Shown: in pieces, positions 1-7,071 of the stretch
Position numbering within the stretch: the first letter of the stretch is position 1
Layout of the letters: each line of letters starts with the position of its first letter
NCBI GenBank assembly: GCA_038227745.1
Contig: JBBRPS010000413.1
Coordinates: 1 to 9,063, forward strand
DNA length: 9,063 nucleotides
From: DASPXY01 sp038227745
GTDB taxonomy: Bacteria > Planctomycetota > Planctomycetia > Gemmatales > Gemmataceae
Reading direction: 5' to 3'
The notes under the pieces: generated by a model
The model's database searches: none
What the model was told of the DNA's origin: nothing
The model's input: only the letters and a program-made list of their open reading frames with translations
Position numbers and translations under genes: made by a program

Positions 1-1232
1 CGCATGGCGACGTTCCCCAGCAGCACCGTCTCGGTGAACGGCCCGGCGTAGTCGAAGTTCGACATCGCGACCGGCCCGCCCTTGCAGGCACGGAGCCACT
101 CGGCGTGGTGGCCCGGCGAGCGCGGCAGCGTCGGCTTGGGCACTTGGTAGCCCTTGAACTGCGCCAGCGGCAGCAACCGGTACTCGCCGCCGTAGTCCGA
201 CGGTGAGTAGATCGTGCCGCGCGCGCCGACGATCAGGCAGCCGCTGTCCACCGGCTTCTGGCCGTGGAACAGCTCCATCTGCGGCAGGTTGTTGCGCCCC
301 TCGTACCACTTGAGGGTGACGGCGGGCAACTTGCCGCGGGCCGGGAACTCGTAGGTCACCGTGCAGCCGCGGTCGCGGCTGGGGGGGCTCTCCGAACTGA
401 GCTGGCCGTTGACCTCCCCGACGACCGACGTCGGGGCGCCCAGCTGCAGGGCCATGTACGGCAGGTTCATCGTGTGGCAGGCCATGTCGCCCAGGGCGCC
501 GGTGCCGAAGTCCCACCAGCCGCGCCAGGCGAACGGCAGGTACGCCCGGTTGTAGGGCCGGGACGGGGCCGTGCCGAGCCACAGGTCCCAGCTGACGCCC
601 TGGGGGACCTCCTCGGCGGCGGGACGGTTCGCCATCCCCTGCGGCCAGATCGGGCGGTTCGTCCAGACGTGGACATGGCGAATATCGCCGAGGGCGCCGG
701 CGCGGATGATCTCGACCGCCGTGCGCAGGTTGTTGTTGCTCGTGCCGTGGTTGCCCATCTGGGTGGCGACGCGGTGCTTGGTGGCCGTCTCGCGCATCAG
801 GCGGGCCTCGGCGACGTCGTGCGTCAGCGGCTTCTCGCAGTAGCAGTGCTTGCCCAGGCGCATCGCCATGACGCTGGCGATGGCGTGCTGGTGGTCGGGG
901 GTGCTGACGACGACGGCGTCGAGGTCGCGCTGCTTCTCGAGCATGACGCGGAAGTCGCTGAAGCGCGCCGCCTTGGGGAAGTCCTTGTAGGCGGCGGCGG
1001 CGCGGCGGTCGTCCACGTCGCACAGGGCGACGATGTTTTCAGTGCGGGCGACGTTGCGGAGGTTGCCGCCGCCCTGGCCGCCGGCGCCGATGATGCCGAT
1101 GTTGAGGCGGTCGTTGGGGCCGGGGCGGCGCTGCTGGGCGCCTTCGACCTCGAAGCCGCTGAGGGCGTAGAAGCCGGCCCCCGCGAGGGCCGTGGACTTG
1201 AGGAAATCGCGCCGGTTCGTGCGTCGGCTCAT
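1..1232 (-). CDS. Gfo/Idh/MocA family oxidoreductase with Tat signal (3' end outside window)
   Basis: Probable NAD(P)-dependent dehydrogenase or sugar-modifying oxidoreductase, exported folded by the Tat pathway; the substrate cannot be read from the sequence. 410 codons are visible and the gene continues past the left edge. The N-terminus has a twin-arginine motif (RRDFLK, residues 7-12) followed by an Ala/Gly/Leu stretch to about residue 26. A Rossmann nucleotide-binding loop follows (GIIGAGGQGGG, 46-56), with DVD at 72-74 ending the second beta strand. The family's EKP motif is at 133-135, where Lys is the usual catalytic residue. 'WDLWLG' and 'WWDFGTGALGDMACH' lie in the C-terminal alpha/beta domain, typical of the secreted planctomycete members. 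The start at 1232 is fixed by an AAGGAG ribosome site 6 nt upstream and by the Tat motif beginning at residue 7. The gene is divergent from the WD40 pair. Family assignment is secure; reaction is not. Confidence 0.93.
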   Translation of the reverse strand, partial: MSRRTNRRDFLKSTALAGAGFYALSGFEVEGAQQRRPGPNDRLNIGIIGAGGQGGGNLRNVARTENIVALCDVDDRRAAAAYKDFPKAARFSDFRVMLEKQRDLDAVVVSTPDHQHAIASVMAMRLGKHCYCEKPLTHDVAEARLMRETATKHRVATQMGNHGTSNNNLRTAVEIIRAGALGDIRHVHVWTNRPIWPQGMANRPAAEEVPQGVSWDLWLGTAPSRPYNRAYLPFAWRGWWDFGTGALGDMACHTMNLPYMALQLGAPTSVVGEVNGQLSSESPPSRDRGCTVTYEFPARGKLPAVTLKWYEGRNNLPQMELFHGQKPVDSGCLIVGARGTIYSPSDYGGEYRLLPLAQFKGYQVPKPTLPRSPGHHAEWLRACKGGPVAMSNFDYAGPFTETVLLGNVAM

Positions 1233-1238
1233 GGAAGA

Positions 1239-1244
1239 CTCCTT
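1239..1244 (-). promoter_or_regulatory. Ribosome binding site of the oxidoreductase
   Basis: AAGGAG on the minus strand, with 6 nt between it and the ATG at 1232-1230. It supports the chosen start, which places the twin-arginine motif at the extreme N-terminus. Confidence 0.75.
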
Positions 1245-1263
1245 CACGAATGGGGAGACGATA

Positions 1264-1320
1264 GGCGCGCCGGAGGTCGTGAGCTCTCGCGCTGGCAGGG
1301 GCCGGCCTCCGCGGCGCGCC
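1264..1320 (-). repeat. GC-rich inverted repeat in the oxidoreductase leader
   Basis: GGCGCGCCGGAGG (1264-1276) is complementary to CCTCCGCGGCGCGCC (1306-1320), apart from a 2-nt bulge at 1311-1312. This gives a 13-bp stem, almost all G-C, around a 29-nt loop. There is no T-tract on either side, so it is unlikely to be an intrinsic terminator. It ends about 20 nt upstream of the ribosome binding site of the oxidoreductase and could fold in that mRNA leader. A regulatory role is inference. Confidence 0.5.
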
Positions 1321-1356
1321 GGTTGACGACTGCGTTTGTTTCGCTGGGGTGGTTAT

Positions 1357-1385
1357 AGTCTAGGGAAGCGGGCGGGCGGCCGCAA
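1357..1385 (-). promoter_or_regulatory. Weak sigma70-like promoter candidate for the oxidoreductase
   Basis: On the minus strand TTGCGG (1385-1380) and TAGACT (1362-1357) are separated by exactly 17 nt. The hexamers match the consensus at 3/6 and 4/6. If used, transcription would begin near 1350 and give a leader of about 118 nt containing the 1264-1320 hairpin. An overlapping TATAAC (1357-1352) is a better -10 but lacks a -35 at proper spacing. Confidence 0.25.
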
Positions 1386-1529
1386 CTTTTTCTTGCCGCG
1401 CGCCGCCGCCTTCCCGGGCGGGGCTGATAAGGTGTGCCGCCTCGGCGGACTGCGGCCTGGGGCTCTTGGACGGCGGGAGCGCCCTGGGATACCTTCCCTG
1501 TAGCGTTTCCCCTTTCGGACAGACCGCCC

Positions 1530-1535
1530 GAGGAG
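1530..1535 (+). promoter_or_regulatory. Ribosome binding site that decides the start of the first WD40 gene
   Basis: GAGGAG with 6 nt before ATG 1542. The reading frame is open back to 1434, but this site, the hydrophobic segment shortly after residue 1, and alignment with the N-terminus of the second paralog all point to 1542. Confidence 0.7.
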
Positions 1536-1541
1536 CCACGC

Positions 1542-4139
1542 ATGTTGTCGCCGCGCTTCCGGCTCGAGTTCCCCGCCGCGTGCTTGACGCTGGCCTGGGC
1601 CGTCATCGCGTTCCTGGACTTACCCGCCGCCGGGGGCCCACCGGCCTCGGGTAAGGGCGTGCAGCCTCGCGTTGATCGGTACGGCGACGTCTTGCCGCCC
1701 GGCGCCGTCGCCCGCCTGGGGACCATCCGCTTCCGCCAGGCGAGCTGGACCTCTTCCGTCGCCTGTTCTCCCGACGGCAAGTGGCTGGCCACCGCGGATG
1801 AGAGGGTCGTCCGCCTCTGGGACGCGGCCACCGGAAAGGACGTCCGCGAGTACCGCGGCCCCACGGACGCGGTTCGGTCCGTCGCCTACTCGCCGGACGG
1901 CAAGACCATTGCCGCGGGGGCCATCGACGAGACCGTCTTCGTGTGGGACGCCGCCACGGCCAGAGAACTGCACCGCTTCAAGGGTCAGCGCGTGAAGCTC
2001 TTCAGCTTCGAGCGGACTATTCAGGTCGCCTTTGCCCCCGGCGGCAAGGCGCTGGTTTCGTGCGGCGCGGACGAGACCATCCGCCTGTGGGATCTCACCA
2101 CGGGGAAGGAACTGCGGCGGTTCCAGGGCCATGAGGCCCACGTGTGGGCGGTGGCGTTCTCGGCGGACGGCCGCACCCTGGCCGCGTTCGCCACGAAGGC
2201 AAAGCGCGCCGCGGAGGCGAACCGGCCCGGCGAGATCCGCGTCTGGGACGTGGCCACGGGCGAACCGGTCGCGCACTGGCGCCTCGCCGACGACGTGGCC
2301 GTCGTGGCCTTCGCGCCCGACCTGAAGACCCTGGTCACATCTCTCCGGTTGGGCCCCGGTCCGTTCGTTCTGAAGCTCTGGGACGTGGCGACCGGCAAGC
2401 ACCTCCGGTCGTTGCCCGAGGATCCGGCTGCCGTCGCCTTCTCGGCCGACGGCAAAATCCTGGTTTCGGTAAAGGGCGAGCGCTTCCGCCGCTGGGACGT
2501 GGCCACGGGGAAGGAACTTGCGACCTTCGCGAACCCCCACCCGCGCGCCTTCGAGCGCTTCGCCTTCTGCCCGGACGGCAAAACGTTCGTCTGCTGGGAT
2601 GGCAGGAACACGGTCTATTTCTGCGACGCCACCACGGGGAAAGAGTTGCGGCGCTTCGACGGCCCCGACCGGGGCGTGCAGACGGTCGCCTTTTCCCCCG
2701 ATGGCCAGTTCGTCGCTTCAGGAGGCGGTAGCGACGTCCGCCTGTGGGAAGTGACGACGCAAAGGCAGGTGCGCCGGTTCCCGGGGGAGCCCTCGAACCC
2801 TGTCATCGGCCTGAGCTTCTACCCGGACGGCAAGGCCCTCTTCGGGAGCGTTTTCAAGGGCAGTGTCCGCCGGTGGGACCTGGACGGCGGGCGGGAATTG
2901 CGCCACGTGCTCGGCGAGGGCGTCAGCTGGACCACGGCGCTAACCGGCGACGGCAAGCTGCTGGCCGCGCGGGATCCCCTCACCCGGCGGCTCACCCTGT
3001 GGGACACGGCCTCGTGGAAGCCGCGGCACGTCTGGGAGCCGGCCACAAACCTGGGATCCACCCTGGCCTTTTCCCCCGGCGGGACAACCCTGGCGGGCGG
3101 CGGGGGCAAGGCCATCTCCCTCTGGGACGTCGCCACGGGCCGCCAGTTGCCTCCCGTAGGCCCCTTCCCCCGCTGGGTCACGAGGGTCGTCTTCTCCCCC
3201 GACGGCAGGCTGCTGGCCGGGGTGGACTGGTACGACAAGATTTACCTCTGGGAAACGGCCACTGGCCTGCTCCGCACGGTCCTGGACACCGGGGGCAACG
3301 TCTGGTCGGTCGTCTTCTCCCCGGACGGTAGGCTCCTTGCCACCACGAATAGTGGGGTGTACCGCAGGACGCCGCAGCCGGGGGAGGGCGATGGCAATGC
3401 GGACGCCGACAAGGTTTGTCTGCTGGACGTGGCCACGGGCAAGGTCGTCCACCGCTTCGGCAGTCACCGGGGGCCCGTCGGCGCCGTCGCCTTCTCCCCC
3501 GACGGCAAGCTGCTCGCTTCGGGCAGCTGGGACACGACGACGCTGCTCTGGGACGTCGCCGCAGTTCGACGCCGTGCTGAACCGCTGGCGGGGCGGCCCG
3601 ACGCCCGAGAACTCGACGCCCTCTGGGGAGATCTCGCGGGAGCGGACGGAGCGAAAGCCCACCGGGCCGTCTGGGTGCTGGCGGCCGCAGCCGAGCGGAG
3701 CCTACCCTTCTTGAAGGAGCGGTTACGGCCGGTCCCGGTGCCCGACCCCGGCCGCCTGGCCCGGCTGCTCGCCGACCTGGACAGCGATCGCTTCCCAATC
3801 AGGCAGAAGGCCGGCCAAGGACTCGAGAGCCTGAGGGGGGCCGAGGAACGGGCCCTGCGCGCCGCCCTGGCGGCGCCGCGTTCGGTGGAGTTCCGGCGGC
3901 GCGTGGAGCAGATGCTGGCGAAGCTCGAAGGGCCGGTGCATCTTCCGGCGGTCCGCAGGGAGGTGCGCGTCGTTGAAGTTCTGGAGCACGCCGCCACCGC
4001 CGAAGCCCGCGCGTTCCTGGCGGAGCTCGGCCGCGGGGCACCCGGTGCCCGGCTGACGCGGGAGGCGCTCGCCGCACTGCTTCGAGCCAATCGACAGCCG
4101 TCCGCATCGCACCCCCAACCTGGGAAGGGAAACCCATGA
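1542..4139 (+). CDS. Exported or membrane-anchored 14-repeat WD40 protein, paralog 1
   Basis: 865-aa protein of the large planctomycete WD40 family, presumably a protein-binding scaffold; no enzymatic motif is visible. Residues about 11-28 form a hydrophobic signal or anchor segment, followed by the linker 'DRYGDVLPPGAVARLG' (45-60). Fourteen WD repeats follow, with terminal W[DE] or equivalents near residues 94, 136, 184, 236, 281, 319, 362, 403, 446, 488, 529, 571, 629 and 671. This number fits two seven-bladed propellers. Repeats 7 (YFCD) and 13 (CLLD) lack the Trp. Residues about 687-850 are a helical, HEAT-like tail ('LWGDLAGADGAKAHRAVW', 'LLADLDSDRF', 'GAPGARLTREAL'), seen widely at the end of planctomycete WD40 proteins. 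The gene is followed by its paralog through an ATGA overlap, so the two are probably co-transcribed and translationally coupled. The family is clear; the cellular role is unknown. Confidence 0.92.
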   Translation: MLSPRFRLEFPAACLTLAWAVIAFLDLPAAGGPPASGKGVQPRVDRYGDVLPPGAVARLGTIRFRQASWTSSVACSPDGKWLATADERVVRLWDAATGKDVREYRGPTDAVRSVAYSPDGKTIAAGAIDETVFVWDAATARELHRFKGQRVKLFSFERTIQVAFAPGGKALVSCGADETIRLWDLTTGKELRRFQGHEAHVWAVAFSADGRTLAAFATKAKRAAEANRPGEIRVWDVATGEPVAHWRLADDVAVVAFAPDLKTLVTSLRLGPGPFVLKLWDVATGKHLRSLPEDPAAVAFSADGKILVSVKGERFRRWDVATGKELATFANPHPRAFERFAFCPDGKTFVCWDGRNTVYFCDATTGKELRRFDGPDRGVQTVAFSPDGQFVASGGGSDVRLWEVTTQRQVRRFPGEPSNPVIGLSFYPDGKALFGSVFKGSVRRWDLDGGRELRHVLGEGVSWTTALTGDGKLLAARDPLTRRLTLWDTASWKPRHVWEPATNLGSTLAFSPGGTTLAGGGGKAISLWDVATGRQLPPVGPFPRWVTRVVFSPDGRLLAGVDWYDKIYLWETATGLLRTVLDTGGNVWSVVFSPDGRLLATTNSGVYRRTPQPGEGDGNADADKVCLLDVATGKVVHRFGSHRGPVGAVAFSPDGKLLASGSWDTTTLLWDVAAVRRRAEPLAGRPDARELDALWGDLAGADGAKAHRAVWVLAAAAERSLPFLKERLRPVPVPDPGRLARLLADLDSDRFPIRQKAGQGLESLRGAEERALRAALAAPRSVEFRRRVEQMLAKLEGPVHLPAVRREVRVVEVLEHAATAEARAFLAELGRGAPGARLTREALAALLRANRQPSASHPQPGKGNP
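1626..1741 (+). repeat. 116-bp near-identical block, copy 1 (in WD40 paralog 1)
   Basis: Matches 4223-4338 at 115 of 116 positions; the only difference is T at 1673 versus C at 4270, a silent GTT/GTC change. It encodes the segment from 'AAGGPPASGKG' to 'GTIRFRQ'. Identity falls sharply on both sides. Confidence 0.9.
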
Positions 4140-6736
4140 CGCCGTCGCACTTTCGCCTACCCCTCCATGTCGTTGCGTGCTTGATGCTGGCCTGGGTCGT
4201 CCTCGTCTTCCTCGACCTGCCTGCCGCCGGGGGCCCACCGGCCTCGGGTAAGGGCGTGCAGCCTCGCGTCGATCGGTACGGCGACGTCTTGCCGCCCGGC
4301 GCCGTCGCCCGCCTGGGGACCATCCGCTTCCGCCAGGCTGGCCGCGTCGCGCACCTCGCCTGTTCTCCGGACGGCAAATGGGTGGCCACCGTGAACGGCA
4401 AGGTCGTTCGCCTCTGGGACATGGCGACAGGGAAAGAAGTCCGCCAGTACCGCGGCCACGCTGATTGGATCCGCTGTCTCGCCTACTCACCGAACGGCAA
4501 GGTGATCGCCGCTGGCGCCGCGGATGAAAGTATCCTCGTGTGGGACGCAGCCACGGGCAAGAAGGTGCAGCGCCTCACGGGCCAGAAGGAGAAGGAGTCC
4601 GCCGGTTTCGGCAGAAGGATGCTCGTGACGTTCTCGCCCGACGGCAAGGCGCTGGCGACGCGCGGCGGGGACGAAACCATCCGCCTGTGGGACGTGGCCA
4701 CGGGCAAGGAAGTGTGGCGTTTCGAGGGCCATCCGGAGCATGTTTGGAGTATCGCGTTTTCCGCCGACGGCCGTAACTTGGCCGCGTTCGCCAGCACGCC
4801 CTACGGCACAGAGGAGATGAAGCCCGGCTGGATCTGGGTTTGGGACGTGGCGACGGGAAAAGATGTGCGGCGCTGGCGCCTTCCCGACAGCGATGTTTGC
4901 CTCGTCGCCCTCTCGCCGGACCTCAAGACCCTCGTGACGTGTCTGCGGTTCGGGGGTCCCCGGGAACTGAAACTCTGGGACGTGGCGACGGGCAAACACG
5001 TCCGGTCGTTGTCCGAGTACCCTCGGGCGCTCACCTTCTCCGCCGACGGCAAGGCCCTGGTTTCCGCACGGGACGACCGCTTTCGGGTGTGGGAGGTGGC
5101 GACGGGCAAGGTGATGCGCACCGTCAAGAATCCATTCCCGCAGGGCTTTGAACACTTCGCCTTCTGCCCGGACGGCAAGACCTTCGTTTGCTGGGGTTAC
5201 CGGAACGCGCCCTTGTTCTGCGACGCCACGACGGGTGAGCAGGTCCGGCGCTTCGGGGGCCACAGTCACACGGTAAGCGCGGTCGCCTTCTCTCGTGACG
5301 GTAAGTTGCTCGCTACGGGGGGTGGGCAGGACGTGCGGCTGTGGGAGGTGGCGGCCTGGAGGCAGGTCCGGAAGTTCGACGGAGGGCGCGGGAGCTTTGT
5401 CGCGCTTTTGGCCTTCTCCCACGACGACAAGACCCTTCTGGCGGAACTGGTCAACCACAAGGTGTGCGCGTGGGAGGTCGCTGGCGGCGGAGAGGTTCCC
5501 GGGGTGCCGGGACGCAGCCAGGTCCGCCACCTAACCATTTCCCCGGACGGCAAGAGGATGGCCGCCGCGGGGGAACTGATCAACGAGAAGCAGAGTATCG
5601 CGCTTTGGGATCTCCCCTCCTGGAAGCGGCTCAACGTCTGGCAGCCGAACCAGGAGTGGGTGTCGGCCCGCGGGTTTTCCCCCGATGGCAAGCTCCTGGC
5701 CCTCAGCGGCGGCGCCAAATCCATCCTCCTCTACGACGTGACCCGAGGGCGGGAGTTGTCGCCGGTCGGGAAGCACGCCCGGTGGGTCACGGGCGTCAAC
5801 TTCTCCCCCGACGGCAGGCTGCTGGTCGGGGTGGAGTGGCACGAAAAAATTCACCTCTACGAAACGGCAACCGGCCTGCCGCGGGCCGTCCTCGACACGG
5901 GTGGCAACGTCTCCTCGGTCGCCTTCTCCCCGGACGGCCGCCACCTCGCGGCCGTCAATGACGGGACGTTCCGCCGAGCGTCACCGGACGGCAAGACGGA
6001 CGGTAACGAAGGCGCCGACAAGGTCTGTCTGCTGGACGTGGCGACGGGCAAGGTCGTGCATTGCGTCGGCAGCCACCCGGGCGGCGTTGCCTCGGTCGCC
6101 TTCTCCCCGGACGGCAAGCTGCTGGCGGTAGGAAGTTGGGACACGACGACAATCGTCTGGGACGTGGGCGGTGTCCTCCGCGGCGCCGCATCCCCGCCGG
6201 TGCGGCTTGACGGGCGGCTGCTCCAGACCTTGTGGGGTGACCTTGCCGGCGCCGACGGGGCCAAGGCCCACGGGGCCGTCTGGGCGCTCGCCGCTGTGCC
6301 CGCGCAAAGCCTCCCCTTCCTGAAGGAGCGCGTGCGGCCGTTCCCCGTGCCCGAGCCGCGGCGCCTGGCCCAGTTGCTTGCCGACCTCGACAGCGGCCGC
6401 TTCGCCGTCCGGGAGAAGGCCGGCCGTGAGTTGGAGGGGTTGACGGGCCTCGCGGGAAAAGTCTTACGAGCGGCGCTGGCGTCGCCGCGCTCCATAGAGT
6501 TCCGGCGCCGGGTGGAACTGTTGTTGGCGAGACTCGATGGTCCCGTCCAGTACCCGGAAGTGCGCCGCGCCTTGCGCGTCGTCGAGGTCCTGGAGCACGT
6601 CGGCACCGCCGAGGCCCGCGCGTTCCTGGCGGAACTCAGCCGCGGGGCGCCCGGTGCCCGGCTGACGCGCGAGGCGCTCGTCGCGCTCCGGCGCCTCGTT
6701 GCGGGCAGAGGCGTTGACACGAAACCCGCTCCATGA
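4136..6736 (+). CDS. Exported or membrane-anchored 14-repeat WD40 protein, paralog 2
   Basis: 866-aa paralog of the preceding protein, aligned over its whole length and roughly 60-70% identical by eye. It has a hydrophobic segment (about residues 12-29), the same linker (46-61), and fourteen WD repeats ending near residues 95, 137, 186, 237, 282, 320, 363, 404, 447, 492, 534, 576, 634 and 676. The HEAT-like tail covers about 693-855. Repeats 7 (LFCD) and 13 (CLLD) are degenerate as in paralog 1, and repeats 11 and 12 have Tyr in place of Trp. The ATG at 4136 overlaps the upstream TGA (4137-4139), and a purine-rich GGAAGGGA lies at 4123-4130, so translation is probably coupled. The tandem arrangement shows local duplication. 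Both proteins probably act outside the cytoplasm as binding platforms, perhaps with different partners; that is inference. Confidence 0.92.
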   Translation: MTPSHFRLPLHVVACLMLAWVVLVFLDLPAAGGPPASGKGVQPRVDRYGDVLPPGAVARLGTIRFRQAGRVAHLACSPDGKWVATVNGKVVRLWDMATGKEVRQYRGHADWIRCLAYSPNGKVIAAGAADESILVWDAATGKKVQRLTGQKEKESAGFGRRMLVTFSPDGKALATRGGDETIRLWDVATGKEVWRFEGHPEHVWSIAFSADGRNLAAFASTPYGTEEMKPGWIWVWDVATGKDVRRWRLPDSDVCLVALSPDLKTLVTCLRFGGPRELKLWDVATGKHVRSLSEYPRALTFSADGKALVSARDDRFRVWEVATGKVMRTVKNPFPQGFEHFAFCPDGKTFVCWGYRNAPLFCDATTGEQVRRFGGHSHTVSAVAFSRDGKLLATGGGQDVRLWEVAAWRQVRKFDGGRGSFVALLAFSHDDKTLLAELVNHKVCAWEVAGGGEVPGVPGRSQVRHLTISPDGKRMAAAGELINEKQSIALWDLPSWKRLNVWQPNQEWVSARGFSPDGKLLALSGGAKSILLYDVTRGRELSPVGKHARWVTGVNFSPDGRLLVGVEWHEKIHLYETATGLPRAVLDTGGNVSSVAFSPDGRHLAAVNDGTFRRASPDGKTDGNEGADKVCLLDVATGKVVHCVGSHPGGVASVAFSPDGKLLAVGSWDTTTIVWDVGGVLRGAASPPVRLDGRLLQTLWGDLAGADGAKAHGAVWALAAVPAQSLPFLKERVRPFPVPEPRRLAQLLADLDSGRFAVREKAGRELEGLTGLAGKVLRAALASPRSIEFRRRVELLLARLDGPVQYPEVRRALRVVEVLEHVGTAEARAFLAELSRGAPGARLTREALVALRRLVAGRGVDTKPAP
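4223..4338 (+). repeat. 116-bp near-identical block, copy 2 (in WD40 paralog 2)
   Basis: Partner of 1626-1741, displaced by 2597 bp, with a single silent mismatch at 4270. Another well-conserved stretch between the paralogs lies near their 3' ends (around 4008-4075 and 6616-6683), with about four mismatches in 66 bases. Confidence 0.9.
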
Positions 6737-6851
6737 GTACAGAAAGTGATCTTGACGGAAGTACACATGGCAGCCCGGGGGAGCCAAGGGGAAAAAGGTG
6801 GAAAGCTGCCCTTGACGGACAGCAGGCGAATTGACGAGGCCGGAAGCTGCG

Positions 6852-7049
6852 ATGTCTATGACCTCACGTTGCAGGCGAGATCGTCGGTGGGGGAACTGGC
6901 TGGACGGGAGTGGCTGCGAACTGCATGTCGAGGTCTCCGACCCCGTGGCCGGGCTGCGGGTCATCCGCGAGGTTTTACGGCGGCTGAACGCGCCGGCATC
7001 CACTCGGATCGTCGGCGACGCGGGCGAGCTCTGCCTGGACAGCGGTTAA
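6852..7049 (+). CDS. Small ORF of unknown function, possibly frameshifted
   Basis: 65 codons from ATG 6852 (GGAAG at 6842-6846, 5 nt upstream) to TAA 7047-7049. The second half reads like a real protein, with high third-position GC and a strand-helix-strand pattern: 'GCELHVEVSDPVAGLR' then 'VIREVLRRLNAPASTRIV'. The first half in this frame is Arg-rich and unconvincing. The frame that starts further upstream reads 'CDVYDLTLQARSSVGELAG', which looks more natural. Removing one base in the G5 run at 6889-6893 would join that segment to the good second half. The locus may therefore be a broken gene, or the run may hold a sequencing error. It fills most of the 335-bp gap between the WD40 genes and the toxin. 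The toxin promoter overlaps its 3' end. I do not recognise a family. Confidence 0.35.
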   Translation: MSMTSRCRRDRRWGNWLDGSGCELHVEVSDPVAGLRVIREVLRRLNAPASTRIVGDAGELCLDSG

Positions 7050-7064
7050 CGGATTTGTTAATAT
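7036..7064 (+). promoter_or_regulatory. Sigma70-like promoter of the toxin-antitoxin operon
   Basis: TGGACA (7036-7041, 5/6 match to the -35 consensus), a 17-nt spacer, and TAATAT (7059-7064, 4/6 match to the -10 consensus). Transcription would be expected to begin near 7070-7072, at or within a base or two of the toxin ATG (7072). No Shine-Dalgarno sequence precedes that ATG, which agrees with a leaderless transcript. Confidence 0.55.
7046..7061 (+). promoter_or_regulatory. Palindromic operator candidate for antitoxin autorepression
   Basis: Inverted repeat TTAAC-N6-GTTAA. It lies in the promoter spacer and runs into the -10 element, where a bound repressor would block RNA polymerase. HigA-type antitoxins are known to repress their own operons by binding palindromes at the promoter. 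Assigning this palindrome to the antitoxin encoded downstream is inference. Confidence 0.45.
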
Positions 7065-7071
7065 CACCCAC

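Larger units (their letters stand above)
1233..1541. other. Divergent intergenic region (309 bp)
   Basis: Separates the oxidoreductase (leftward) from the WD40 genes (rightward) and must hold both promoters. The left half contains a strong inverted repeat (1264-1320) and a weak leftward promoter candidate (1357-1385). In the right half a possible rightward promoter is TTGGAC (1466-1471), 16 nt, GATACC (1488-1493). That match is poor and is not annotated separately. No convincing gene is seen. The open reading frames that cross this region are extensions of the WD40 frame or antisense shadows. Confidence 0.6.

Noticed and set aside
264..1358. Long plus-strand ORF of 364 codons
   Set aside because: It is antisense to the oxidoreductase, which has a ribosome site, Tat motif, Rossmann loop and EKP motif. 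The plus-strand product is Ala/Gly/Val/Arg-rich without recognisable domains, as expected from GC-rich shadow frames.
1434..1541. Upstream extension of the first WD40 frame to 1434
   Set aside because: The extra 36 residues have no counterpart in the second paralog, would bury the signal segment, and lack a ribosome site. ATG 1542 has a good one.
1620..2540. Long minus-strand ORFs across both WD40 genes (also 2940-3662, 4487-5530, 5857-6768)
   Set aside because: They are antisense shadows of the repeated SPDGK/LWD codons. Their products show a reversed repeat pattern and no domain of their own.
4036..4050. GGGCAC-CCG-GTGCCC hairpin near the end of WD40 paralog 1
   Set aside because: It lies inside conserved coding sequence ('GAPGAR'), has no T-tract, and is disrupted in paralog 2, so it is probably a codon-use coincidence.
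1542..6736. Possible CRISPR or tandem DNA repeat array
   Set aside because: The repetition is at protein level (WD40 repeats of about 42 residues) with degenerate DNA and no spacer structure.
6733..6834. 33-codon ORF starting in an ATGA overlap with the stop of WD40 paralog 2
   Set aside because: The peptide is hydrophilic and featureless, with no family resemblance. ATGA overlaps of this size arise by chance.
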